Shown in pieces: positions 8,593 through 17,630 of a stretch of 27,089 bases of DNA. The notes under the pieces are model-generated. The model had not been told where the DNA came from, searched no databases, and saw nothing but the letters and a program-made list of their open reading frames with translations. The DNA is from Gonium pectorale (lineage: Eukaryota > Chlorophyta > Chlorophyceae > Chlamydomonadales > Volvocaceae). The translations under genes and the position numbers were made by a program. The DNA is taken from positions 678,428 through 705,516 of the forward strand of contig LSYV01000030.1 of assembly GCA_001584585.1 (NCBI GenBank), written 5' to 3'. How positions within the stretch are numbered: position 1 is the stretch's first letter; every line of letters begins with the position of its first letter.

Positions 8593-11500
8593 ATGTCTCG
8601 GACGGCGGGCTTGCTATCGCGGCTAGGAGCCCTGTGTCAGCGGACGTGCACCAGTGCGCTTGCCGATGTCGCGGCGTCGTCGGCGAGCGCGCCCAGTTGT
8701 TCCTACAGCGCCATCGGCTGGGGCAACGCGGGGCGCAGCTGGACCATGCCATGGGCCTCTCAGGCGGGGCCGATCATGCCTTTTGGCCTGAGCGGCGGCA
8801 TCCTGCGTGACCATCAGCAGGCACGCTGCTACGCCAAGCCCCCCAAGCGCCCGGCGCAGACCTTTCCGGACTACTACGTGACGCTCGGCAACCTGCGGGA
8901 TAACCCCGGCGCCACGCGGCAGGTGCGCAGTGCGCCATGCCACACGCCTCAGGCAGTTAACCGGGGAGGCTGCAGCATGGGAGCGTTTCCTTTCGGAGCA
9001 GTTATTGCGACATGGACTCCTGGATGCACTTGCACAGTTGTTATGCCACGGGGGGCCGTGGCGGAGGAGACTTCTGTTAAAGGGCATGGTGTAGGACCTG
9101 TGGATGGGTCTGTCTTGCCCCCCTCCCACCTGCATCACGCATCCACATGCTACGGCACACCCTCCCCGCCCGGCCCCCCGCCGCAGCGCATCCGCGTGGG
9201 CCGCGGCGACGGCAGCCGGCGCGGGAACTACTGCGGGCGGGGCATGAAGGGCCAGAAGTCGCGAGGTGCGGTCACGGCGGAGCGGTGACCCCCCCCCCGC
9301 GTGGGCCGCTCCCTCGGAGCCAGGGAGGGGAGGGAAAGAAAAGGGAAGGGAGGGCCGGCCGCTAGAGGGATCCGCAGGCGCTTTGGGCCCCTGGGACCCC
9401 TCCGTCGCGGGCCATGGCAGGGCCTGCAGAGGCGTCTGCGTGCTGAGAGCCGGGGTGCTCCTAAGACCGGCATGGCGGGCGGGGCAGCAGACTTGCGGGG
9501 TGGCCCGGGGCGGGGCGGGGCGGGGAGGCTACCCTTACCGCGGGCCGGGCCGGGCCGGCAACCAGTTCGCGGAGTCGGCCCCAGGCTCCGCGCCTGCGCC
9601 TCGGGGTCCGGCCCCCGCCTCGCCCTCGCCACCCTCTCCTTGCGCGTGGGAAGGCGTGTGGAGGCGTCCGTAAGATTGGCCCGGGGCCTCTCGTCTCCGA
9701 CCGACAGAGTCCGCGGTCAACCCCGGCCCCAGGTCTCCCGCTGCTTCTATGACTTGCGCTGCTCCTATGAGTTGCGCCGCGGCCGGCCGCCGCTACGCCC
9801 GCAATCCGCATCCCCATGACCCACCGACGCTGCCCGTGCATCCATGCTGGGCCCCCTTACACGGAGGGCCTCCTGCCGGATATGAATCGTCCGTGCTTAC
9901 CAGACCTGTGTCCTCAACCCGTTACACCGCCGCCCCTCCCTCCGCCCCCCGCCGGCCCCAGGTCGCGGCCTGCACATGCTGTTCGACGGAGGCCAGCTGA
10001 GCTTCCTCAAGTTCCCGGTCACCCGCCAGCGGCCGCCGTGAGTGCGCATGGGCGGCCAGGGCGGGGCGGTCAAGGAGCACGGGGTGCAGAGGGTGCAGAC
10101 GGGGCGGGCAGTGTTGTGCGGTGACCGGTGATGGCCCGATGTCTATGTGGTCCAAGGGCGGCGGCCGAGCAAGGGCATGGACGGGAGGGCGGCTGGGAAT
10201 GGGGCCCGAGCCTGACCAGGACATGCAAATGCAAACATGGGACATCTCAGTCGGACACATCTGAGCAATCAGGGCGCCTGGCTGACGTGCTCTCGGGTCG
10301 CGATCAGCAACGCGTGGGGGCTGCGCTGTCCCTTTCCTGAACCAGTGCCCCCGGACATTCTCCCCGACCCGACCTTACCCGCAGCTACGAGGTGCTGTAC
10401 TACCACCTGGGGCTCAGCCGGGTGGTTGAGTTCGTACAGCTGGGGCTGCTGGACCCAACCCGTACCATCACCATGAAGGTACGGCACATTGTGTGAGCTC
10501 GGAGTTCGATGTTGCGGGTGCGGGTGCTGGTTGTGAGAGGTCAGCAGCGGTGATCCTTCCGAAGCGCCGGCGGGTGGCACCCGCTCTGAGTTGTGGGGTC
10601 ACAGCAGGAAAAGGCGTTGGTCTGCTGCCCGCTCACTAGGGAATTTTGGGGGTGTCGCCCCGTGGGAGCCCAGTACCTCGGCAGGGCCTGACTTCTACCA
10701 GCCCCGCCGCAGCGCGGCGCGCCAAGACATGCAGCGGTGCAGCGCGCAACGGGTGTCACATCACCGGCCCTGACGCCCCCTTGCACGGCACAGGACCTGT
10801 ACGATAGCGGCTGCGTGACGAGCAACATCAAGTACGGCGTGCTGCTGTACGGCAAGGCGCGCCTGTCCTTCCCGCTCGACATCCAGGTGGGCGCCTCTGC
10901 GGTGTGAGGCGGTGCGGTATGGCAGGCGCTCGGCGGTGCAGCAGGTGCCGCGCGCACCCCCCTGGGCCACCTGCCTGTCCACGTCGTCGCTGTTTCTCGC
11001 TTGTCTCTTTGTCGTCGTCCTTGTCCCTTTGGCTGCCGCCTCCCCTCCCCTCGGTCGGCGCACCGCGACTCAAGCTACTGGAGGGGCGCTGAGCATTCCG
11101 CTTGCGGCACCGCCTCCGGCCCAGCATCTGCTCCCCGGCTCAGCGGGATGCGGCGTGCCGCCTTCGCTGCGTCCCAAACCTCCAATGCTACGGAGCAGCC
11201 CCCTCTCTGCGGCACAACTGCCAACCGTCTGCCGGCCTGCATGTGTGGGACTCATCAGCTTGGGCGTGATTGCCGCTCGCCCCTCCTGACCATCCCCGAC
11301 CCAGGTGACGGCGGCGGACCCCGAGACCCGCGGCTGCGTGGAGGCGGCTGGTGGGCGGCTGGTGCGGGTGTACTACACGCAAGAAGGGCTGGGCGCCGCA
11401 CTGCACGTGAGTACGGTACGGTACCACAGGCACCGGCACGCCCAACTTGCGGGACTCCCTCGCCAACACATCGGATGTGCACACGTTTCCTGGACCCGCA

Positions 11501-11888
11501 CCTTACCCGGGCCCAAGAAGTCCCGGCGCAAGGTGCGGCCGTTCCCCGCGCTCGCGGAACGCTGCCGCACGCCAGCAGCCGGCCCCCCTCCCCCGCCCCT
11601 CCCATACCGTCTTGCCTCCACGCCCGACCGCCTGACCCCCTGCTCCCATGCCCGCTGCCGCCCCCTCCCTCCCTCTCCCGGCGGCAGCCGGAGAAGTACA
11701 CCTCCCGGCGGCTGCCGCTGCCGGCGCCGGCGCCTCGCTGGCACCCCAAGTACGACAAGAAGTTCGACGCGATCGGCCAGATCCCGCCGGCGACGGCGCC
11801 CAACGCCGCGCTGCTGGCGGCCGGGGCGGCGGCGGCGACGCAGCCGCTGCTGGCGGCGGCTAAGGCGGCGGCGAAGGCCGCCAGCTAG
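8593..11888 (+). CDS. MRPL15: Mitochondrial large-subunit ribosomal protein uL15m
   Basis: This is a structural protein of the mitochondrial 50S-type subunit. Seven exons join in frame: 8593-8922, 9187-9265, 9962-10037, 10385-10478, 10794-10886, 11305-11406, 11688-11888 (TAG). All introns have GT/AG ends. The product has 324 residues. Residues 1 to about 85 form an Arg/Ser/Ala-rich, acid-poor leader typical of mitochondrial import. The uL15 signature follows: LGNLRDNPGAT, then RIRVGRGDGSRRGNYCGRG and MKGQKSRGRG across exons 1-3, then MLFDGGQ and KFPVTRQRP. The C-terminal half has the uL15m blocks VLLYGKARLSFPLDI and GRLVRVYYTQEGL. The tail after about residue 295 is an Ala-rich extension. A bacterial-type uL15 of the chloroplast is the alternative. 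The longer C-terminal part and the leader favour the mitochondrial form. It is transcribed divergently from DRC4. Confidence 0.93.
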
Positions 11889-13982
11889 GACCGGTGTCAT
11901 GGGCTCATGGCGGCGGGCTGGGATCAGGCGGCGAGGGATCCCGTCCCGTGGAATTGGATTCGTCTCGACGCAGGACCCCTACCCGCCCGAGGGGCCCAGC
12001 AACATGATACATCGTATGCACGTGCTGCGGACGGCATACGCGGCGGCACCAGTGGCCACGGAGGCGCCTCAGCGCTGGTTGCGGTGGCTTTACGTACGGG
12101 AACGGGGCGTGGGGGGACGCCGTTCGCCTCCGCCCCATCCTCCACCTGGCCGAAAGCTCGGGCGTAAGATTGCCTCCCGGGGTCGGGGTGGCACGGACGG
12201 GATTGCGGGCACGCAGGCAGGCAGGCAGGGCACGAGCTGTCGCCTGGCGCCGTCCGCTGTGCCCGCCCTGGGCCGTGATCCGGCTCGGGTCGCGCTCGCT
12301 GCGCTCGGTGGCAGACGGCACGGGAGGAGGGGCGTGAGGAATGGGGATGGCGCCCGTGAGCGGCGACGGGCACGCCGGTACACGGGATGCGGGGCGGGGC
12401 CGGAGGCATGGCATGGAGCCGCGTTCGCTGCAGGCGCCGAGCTTGGATGGGCATTGATCGGAGGGGTGCGGGCAGGTGAGGATGGAGGCGCATGGGGCGG
12501 CTGGGCTGGGCTGGGGTGTTGGGCGGCTGGGCCGAGTGCCGTCCGGACTGGGGCGTGCCGGCGGCTGGGAGGGGGGCGGCGAGCGGCTGGTTGCAGGGCG
12601 GCGCACTGTGCGGCCATGGGTCCCTCGATCATATAGGCGCCGTGTGGGCCCTGCGATGGTGTTCGGGTAGTGGATTGTCCCGTCTCCCGTATGCCGACAT
12701 GGACACGAGTGCCGCCCAGTCTATGCCCCACGCTCCGGGAGGATAGGACGGCATCCCCTAGTCCCCCGGGCAGCACATGGCCGTACCGGCGTCCGGGTCT
12801 GCCGTGATATGCCGTGAGCGGACTCTTTGAGGGGGAGCAGTGTGTGGGGGGGGGGGAGGATGGGGCCGACGCGGGTGCCGGCGGAGCCGCTCTTCTGTCC
12901 CGGCGGTACTGGTCCGCCGGCGCGCGTGTGTGCGTATGGTGCGGGTGGGACTGGTGGCGCCGTGCCGAAGCGTCTTCCCTCCTGGGATGGAGCTGCGTCA
13001 GGCTACAGTTCCCTTGTGGGCAGTTGCTGGCGGTTGGCAGCGCACGTGTACGTGTACACCCGCTGTGCCATCACGACCCGCCAGCATCCCCCGCCTCGCA
13101 GCCACCAGGCAGACCGGGCCGTGAACCCGCCGCGTCCACGGGACTTACGCCGCTGGCGCTCGTCGTTGTTCATTCTCCTTTCCCTTCAAAACCCCCGCGT
13201 CCAAGTGCAATCACCGCACCTTGCTGTGCACCGAGCTACCGCCGCGAATAAACAGGCGAACAGCCGCTGGTTCTACGGGCCAGAGCAGCCAGAGATGGTG
13301 GTGCCCCGCCCTGCTCCCTCCCACAGGTAGCTGCACCAGGTGGCACCTGGCGCGGAGGCCCTGCTGCAGCATACGGAAGGTGCCCCCACTGTGGCCCGTG
13401 CGGCGGTCAGGCCCTGTCGGAACGGCAGGCAGAGTACCCAAGCTTAGCCATTGCTCGCAGACGGCCTCATGGGGTCGCCCGCCGCCTGGAACACCATTGT
13501 CACGCCCGGTTAGGTGACACGCCCCGTACCCCCACACGAGGAGCCCATTACGGGTTCGACGCGGATCCCATCCTTCCCGTCCCTTGCCCATTGAGTCATC
13601 CGCACGGATCAAAGCGCGCCATCCGTCCGCCCGCCACCAAGGCCCTTGCCCCGCCTCACAGCGATGACCTTAGGAGCGCTGCCGAGTAGGGGACCCATCG
13701 GAGCTCGCCGTACTGTACGGTCGGGGGTCAGAGGGTCGCCGTGGGGGGTCGCCCCTACCAGCAGATCACGTTACGGCCCAGCCGCTGTCAGGCCGCTGTC
13801 AGGGAGCCTCCCCTATTAGCAGAAATTATCCCGGCATCCATACCATTTCATTCCACTCACTGAAACCTCTGAAACACTTGTTCCTTCCTGTTTTGAATCC
13901 CCCTGCAACTCTGCAAACCCTAGATTTTTTGCGGGGCTCCTATCGCAGCAACTCGCAGTCAAGTGGCAGGACAGATCACGCG
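11889..13982. other. Intergenic interval between uL15m and the F-box/ankyrin gene
   Basis: I see no gene here. The left part must contain the 3' UTR of uL15m. It is very GC-rich, with long meaningless open frames on both strands and no recognisable domain. It holds a G-run at 12845-12856, copy B of the dispersed repeat at 13141-13190, and a direct GCCGCTGTCAG pair near 13780-13803. The last 100 bases drop in GC content (CCCTAGATTTTTTGC around 13917) and probably contain the promoter and 5' UTR of the next gene. Confidence 0.5.
13141..13190 (+). repeat. Dispersed ~50-bp repeat, copy B (intergenic)
   Basis: It runs from GGACTTACGCCGCTGGCG to CTCCTTTCCCTTCAAA. It is the same sequence as 5592-5646 in opposite orientation, with one substitution and 5 bases missing. 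No gene is evident immediately around it. Confidence 0.85.
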
Positions 13983-15925
13983 ATGGCGCAGCTGCAGCCT
14001 GAGGAGGCGCCAGAACGCGAGCATTGGTCTTCATGCGTCTGGCCGCAGCTGCTGCCGGAGCTTGCAGAGCGCATCGTAGGCTGCCTAGATCGCAACGATA
14101 TAGCAGCGACGTTTCGTCAAATGAACAAGGCTACAGCGGAGCTCTTCAGCGGCCCGCAGCATACCGTCATCCATCTCTCGCAGCCGGCGCCGCCCCACGC
14201 CTTCACGGCGCACTGGCTCGCGCCGGGCGCCACGCGGGGCTTGACTCTGGAGCGACGCAAGAAGCTGGTGCGGCTCGTGGCGGCCAGCGGCGTGCTGCCC
14301 AACATGGTGGTGGCGCTGCAGGCGGCAGGTTTCGTGGGGGGAGCTTCTCAGGCCCTCAAGGCGGCAGCCGGCGCGGGGCAGCTCCCGATGTGTCAGTGGC
14401 TCTGGGACAACATCCACAGCCGAACGGAGGATCCCTATGACATATTTCTGGCGGACGACGCATTGGAAGCGGCTGCTGCGGGGGGCCACCGGAGCGTGTG
14501 CGAGTGGCTGCTGGCGCTCGGTCGCCTCGCGCTGCATAACCGGGCCATGTTCGCAGCCGCGAAGGGCGGCCACGCAGACCTTGCTGAGTGGCTGATCCCG
14601 CAGCGCTTCAACTTCATTGAGGATGCGCACCTGTACCTCCAAGGTTCCGCGCACGGTTGCGACCTGCCCGCCCTGCAGCGAGCCTGGCTCCGTTTCGGAC
14701 CGTCCCTGGACCTGACCAAGAAAGGGGGCGTGCTCACCTCTACGTTCCGCTGCCCCGCGCCCGACTGGGCCGCCAAGGCGGAGTGGCTGGAGGCGCAGGG
14801 CTGCCCCCGGGTCCAATGGGCGTCCGAGGTGGCCGTTGGCCTGCCCGACGACGGCGAGGCGCTGGACCGCCTGATCTGGCTGCTGGGGCGGGGGTACCCG
14901 GCTGCTGCGGGTCTGGTGTCCCGCGCCGCCTTGTACGGCAACATGGTGGTGCTGCAGTACCTGCTGGCGAGGATGCCTATGTTGGGCGATGCACACGCCG
15001 AGGCAGAGCTGGTTGAGGCAGCGGCGGCGGGCGGGCAACTGGCGATGCTGCAGGCCCTGCATGCGGCGGGCCTGCCCTTGCACCGCCACGTCCAGGCCGC
15101 TGCCGGCCCGGCGGCGCGGGGCGGGCATGTGCACGTGCAGACCTGGCTGCTGGAAGCGCTGGGCCCAGCGGCGGTGGTGCGGAGCGGAGGGCTCGTCACC
15201 GCCGCTGTCGAGTCGGGCAGCATGGAGCTGTTGGCGTGGCTGCGGCACCATGGCTGCCATTGCGATTGCGGTGCCTACACGTCCGCGGCGGAGGCGGGCT
15301 GGGAGGCGGCGCTGGAGTGGCTGGCGGAGCAGGGCTGCCCCATGCCGGTGAGCTACCAGTAGGAATCAGGAGGCGTTGCGGGCCCCAGCTGTCCCATGCC
15401 GATGGCCGCTAACCTTGCGCCGCTGCTTCCAGCAAGCGTGTGGTGGGGCTGGTGTACCGGTAGGGCTGGTGCAGGGCTGGTGCAGGAGGGACGCCCCATT
15501 CCCTCAGGCCCTGCAATGGCAATGCCTAGGCGTTGCGGGCTTCAAAAGGTTGGCTGCACGCTCCTCCACCAAGACCCACTGTACGAGGCCGACACTGACG
15601 GCCCAAACCTGTGCAGGCGAGCGGGCAGCCCTACGTCGCTGCCTGCCGCAACGGCGACCTGGCCACGGCGACCTGCCTGCGGCGGCTGGGCGTGCCCTGG
15701 GGCCCGGTCGGGAGCGTCCTTGGCGCCGGTGCTGCCGAGAGACCCATTGACCCGATTCCGCTGCCACTGCTGCGCTGGCTGCTCAAGGAGGGCTGTCCCG
15801 TGGATTACAAGGCTTTCAGGGAGAGGGTGCTGGCGTGCAATGCCGTCTGGCCCTGGTGGGAGGACGAGGTGCTGCAGCTGCTGGAAGAGTACCGGGGCCA
15901 CTGGCATCCTTCGTACGACCACTAG
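13983..15925 (+). CDS. F-box-like plus ankyrin-type repeat protein
   Basis: Probably a substrate-recognition protein of an SCF-type ubiquitin ligase; this is inferred from architecture, and the substrate is unknown. Exon 1 is 13983-15347 and exon 2 is 15617-15925 (TAG), joined in phase 0 across GTGAGC...GTGCAG. Exon 1 alone would read through the donor to a stop at 15360-15362. The join is preferred because exon 2 continues the same repeat (YVAACRNGDLATATCLRRLG after EQGCPMP). The product has 557 residues. Residues 18-55 resemble an F-box (WPQLLPELAERIVGCLDRND, then FRQMNKA). From about residue 105 there are roughly nine degenerate ankyrin-type units of the form AAAxGG...WL...G, for example LEAAAAGGHRSVCEWLL, MFAAAKGGHADLAEWL and LVTAAVESGSMELLAWL. 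An in-frame TTG further upstream is not needed as a start. Such proteins form large families in volvocine algae. Confidence 0.88.
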
Positions 15926-16555
15926 CAGCCAGCCAGGCTAGGGGACCACGTGGCAGGCGGTCTCACTTTTGCCGAAGGGGGTGCTCCGATTATCAATTTT
16001 GTTCCATGGTTGCGGACCCCTGGGAGGGTTCCGGCCTCTCGCCGCCCGAACTGTCGAGGACCATGGGCTGCCTTATTCCAGCCTCTGGCGGCCGCGCCCC
16101 GGGCGGGCCGGGCCTTCCCGCGGCCGTGTGGGCCATGTGGGTTCAGGACGCCGCCATGGCTAGTGATGTCTGACGACGAGGTAGCTAGTGTGCGGTAAGG
16201 TCCGCATTAGTGGGCCGCATAGCCGAACTGGCCCCTGGGGCCCTTCTTTGATAGCCGGACGATAGTAGAGTTGTCAGTCCCGTGCCGCACCGGGCCTGCC
16301 GATAGGTAGGGTAGGCGGCCCCGCGCCGCCCTGGTCTGTCGCTATGCGGCGCCCGGGGCACGCGCACCGGCTGCCGTCCAGCCGGGCCCCCCCCCTTTCG
16401 GTGTGGCGGAGTGCGCTCGAGAGGGGTACTGGCCCGGACGCCGTGGGTGCGAGCCGCCACCCCTTGGAAGCGAGCCCTCGCCTGGAGGTGCGTTTCCAGG
16501 CCTGGGACAATTGCCCCAACACCCGCGCTCTTCGCCCGGGGTGGTAGGCAAAGGG
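15926..16555. other. Intergenic interval downstream of the F-box/ankyrin gene
   Basis: No gene is supported. The stretch should contain the 3' UTR of the preceding gene. The overlapping open frames here are mutually exclusive and lack domains. No repeat stands out before the hairpin that begins at 16556. Confidence 0.5.
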
Positions 16556-17064
16556 GAGGCGAAAAGCGCTTGGGCAGCCCAGGGTCGTTGTGAGGCCGAA
16601 GACGCTACGCCTCCGCTGCGAATGGCCTCAGCGGGCCGCTCTCGAATTGCTTACGTTTCTCTGGGCGTGGTTGGCTAGCGCTGTAAAACGTCCCCTAGCT
16701 CCGTCGTGCTTTGCGGGTCCGATTCCACCCGGGTACGGCAGCAGTCACCTGGGCCGGTAGGCCGAGCGATGCAGTAACACACAGATCGAAGCTTGCTCTC
16801 TGTACGGCCGTAGTAATGGGCGGTGCAGCTCTGTGTGTTACTGCATCGCTCGGCCTACCGTACCCGTACCCGGGTGGAATCGGACCCGCAAAGCACGACG
16901 GACCCGCAAAGCACGACGGAGCTAGGGGACGTTTTACAGCGCTAGCCAACCACGCCCAGAGAAACGTAAGCAATTCGAGAGCGGCCCGCTGCGGCCATTC
17001 GCAGCGGAGGCGTAGCGTCTTCGGCCTCACAACGACCCTGGGCTGCCCAAGCGCTTTTCGCCTC
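16556..17064. repeat. Long inverted repeat (hairpin 1), ~230-bp arms
   Basis: The left arm is 16556-16784 and the right arm is 16831-17064. The outer ends are GAGGCGAAAAGCGC and GCGCTTTTCGCCTC. Pairing is nearly perfect throughout. Differences: the right arm has an 18-bp tandem duplication (16881-16898 and 16899-16916, unit CGGACCCGCAAAGCACGA); the left arm has 17 bases where the right has 4 (near 16738-16755); and there is one substitution (CCTCAGCGG against CCGCAGCGG). The loop 16785-16830 is nearly identical to the loop of hairpin 2. No flanking target duplication is apparent. It could be a fold-back element or the source of a long hairpin RNA. The open frames inside are just arm sequence. 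Confidence 0.95.
16785..16831 (+). repeat. 47-bp constant loop, copy 1
   Basis: The segment starts ATCGAAGCTTGCTCTC and ends GGGCGGTGCAGCTC. It is identical to 17544-17590 except for one base: T here, C there, in GTACGGCCGYAG. It occupies the centre of hairpin 1. Confidence 0.95.
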
Positions 17065-17502
17065 ATCTAGGTCGTATGGGAGCGGTGAACGGAGAGGCGG
17101 GCGCGCCGCCTAGGCGAGGGGGCCGGCGGCCGGGCGGGGCCTGGGCGGGCTCCAGCCGAAGGCAGCGAGCAGCAGCCACCGCCGCCCGGGCCGCCCGGGC
17201 TCGGCGGGAGTGGCGGGGCAAGGGCGCAGAGAGGGGGGGGTATCCCAGTGACGGGCTGGGACAGTCGGGCGGCGTGAAAGCGAAAGGTAGGCCCGGGAAG
17301 GGCTGGTGGGGGCACGCAGGCGCGTGCGTTGTTGGGGGACTGGCGAGGGCGGTGGCCGGCCGCACCTGCGGGTCATGGCTTGGGTGGGATCCCGGAGTCT
17401 CGAGCAGGAACCCAGCGCTAGTGCAGGTAAAGCAGGGGAGCGCGCAGGGGCGCGTGGTGATTGGGTTGCCCCTGGTCGGGCGGACGAGCAGTCTGAGCGG
17501 AG
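17065..17502. other. Spacer between the two hairpins
   Basis: These 438 bp are very GC-rich. No gene, arm remnant or third copy of the loop is visible. Open frames on both strands lack any domain. Confidence 0.5.
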
Positions 17503-17630
17503 AAGGCGGCGTGGAGCCCTACTGGCTGGTGTAAGCGCAATCAATCGAAGCTTGCTCTCTGTACGGCCGCAGTAATGGGCGGTGCAGCTCGATTGCGCTT
17601 ACACCAGCCAGTAGGGCTCCACGCCGCCTT
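17503..17630. repeat. Inverted repeat (hairpin 2), perfect 40-bp arms
   Basis: The left arm 17503-17542 (AAGGCGGCGTGGAGC...) and the right arm 17591-17630 are exact reverse complements over 40 bases. Pairing stops abruptly at both ends. The arms share nothing visible with those of hairpin 1. The 48-base loop contains the constant 47-bp segment. Confidence 0.95.
17544..17590 (+). repeat. 47-bp constant loop, copy 2
   Basis: Same length, orientation and central position as 16785-16831, with a single C/T difference. It carries AAGCTTGCTCTCTGTACGGC in the left half and AGTAATGGGCGGTGCAGC in the right half. Confidence 0.95.

Noticed and set aside
8593..9288. Single-exon reading of the first uL15m open frame
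   Set aside because: The stretch after 8922 is an intron with GTGCGC and CAG borders. The uL15 signature needs exon 1 joined to 9187-9265.
11305..12636. 443-residue plus-strand open frame
   Set aside because: It overlaps uL15m exons 6-7 in another frame and is Arg-rich, low-complexity sequence. It is an artefact of GC-rich DNA lacking stop codons.
14085..15260. 391-residue minus-strand open frame
   Set aside because: It is the antisense shadow of the F-box/ankyrin exon and has no domain.
16680..16740. tRNA-like B box (GGGTCCGATTCC) in the arm of hairpin 1
   Set aside because: No acceptor or D stem can be folded around it, and the T stem does not pair properly. Not a tRNA or a convincing tRNA-derived SINE.
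16540..17080. Classical MITE with target-site duplication around hairpin 1
   Set aside because: I compared the bases flanking both arms and found no matching short direct repeat. The shared part with hairpin 2 is the loop, not the termini.
16785..17590. The shared loop as a sequencing adapter left inside palindromic reads
   Set aside because: A missed hairpin adapter would give perfect arms around a fixed insert, so this was considered seriously. The loop does not resemble the long-read hairpin adapter I know, it differs by one base between copies, and hairpin 1 arms carry indels. It cannot be fully excluded without raw reads.
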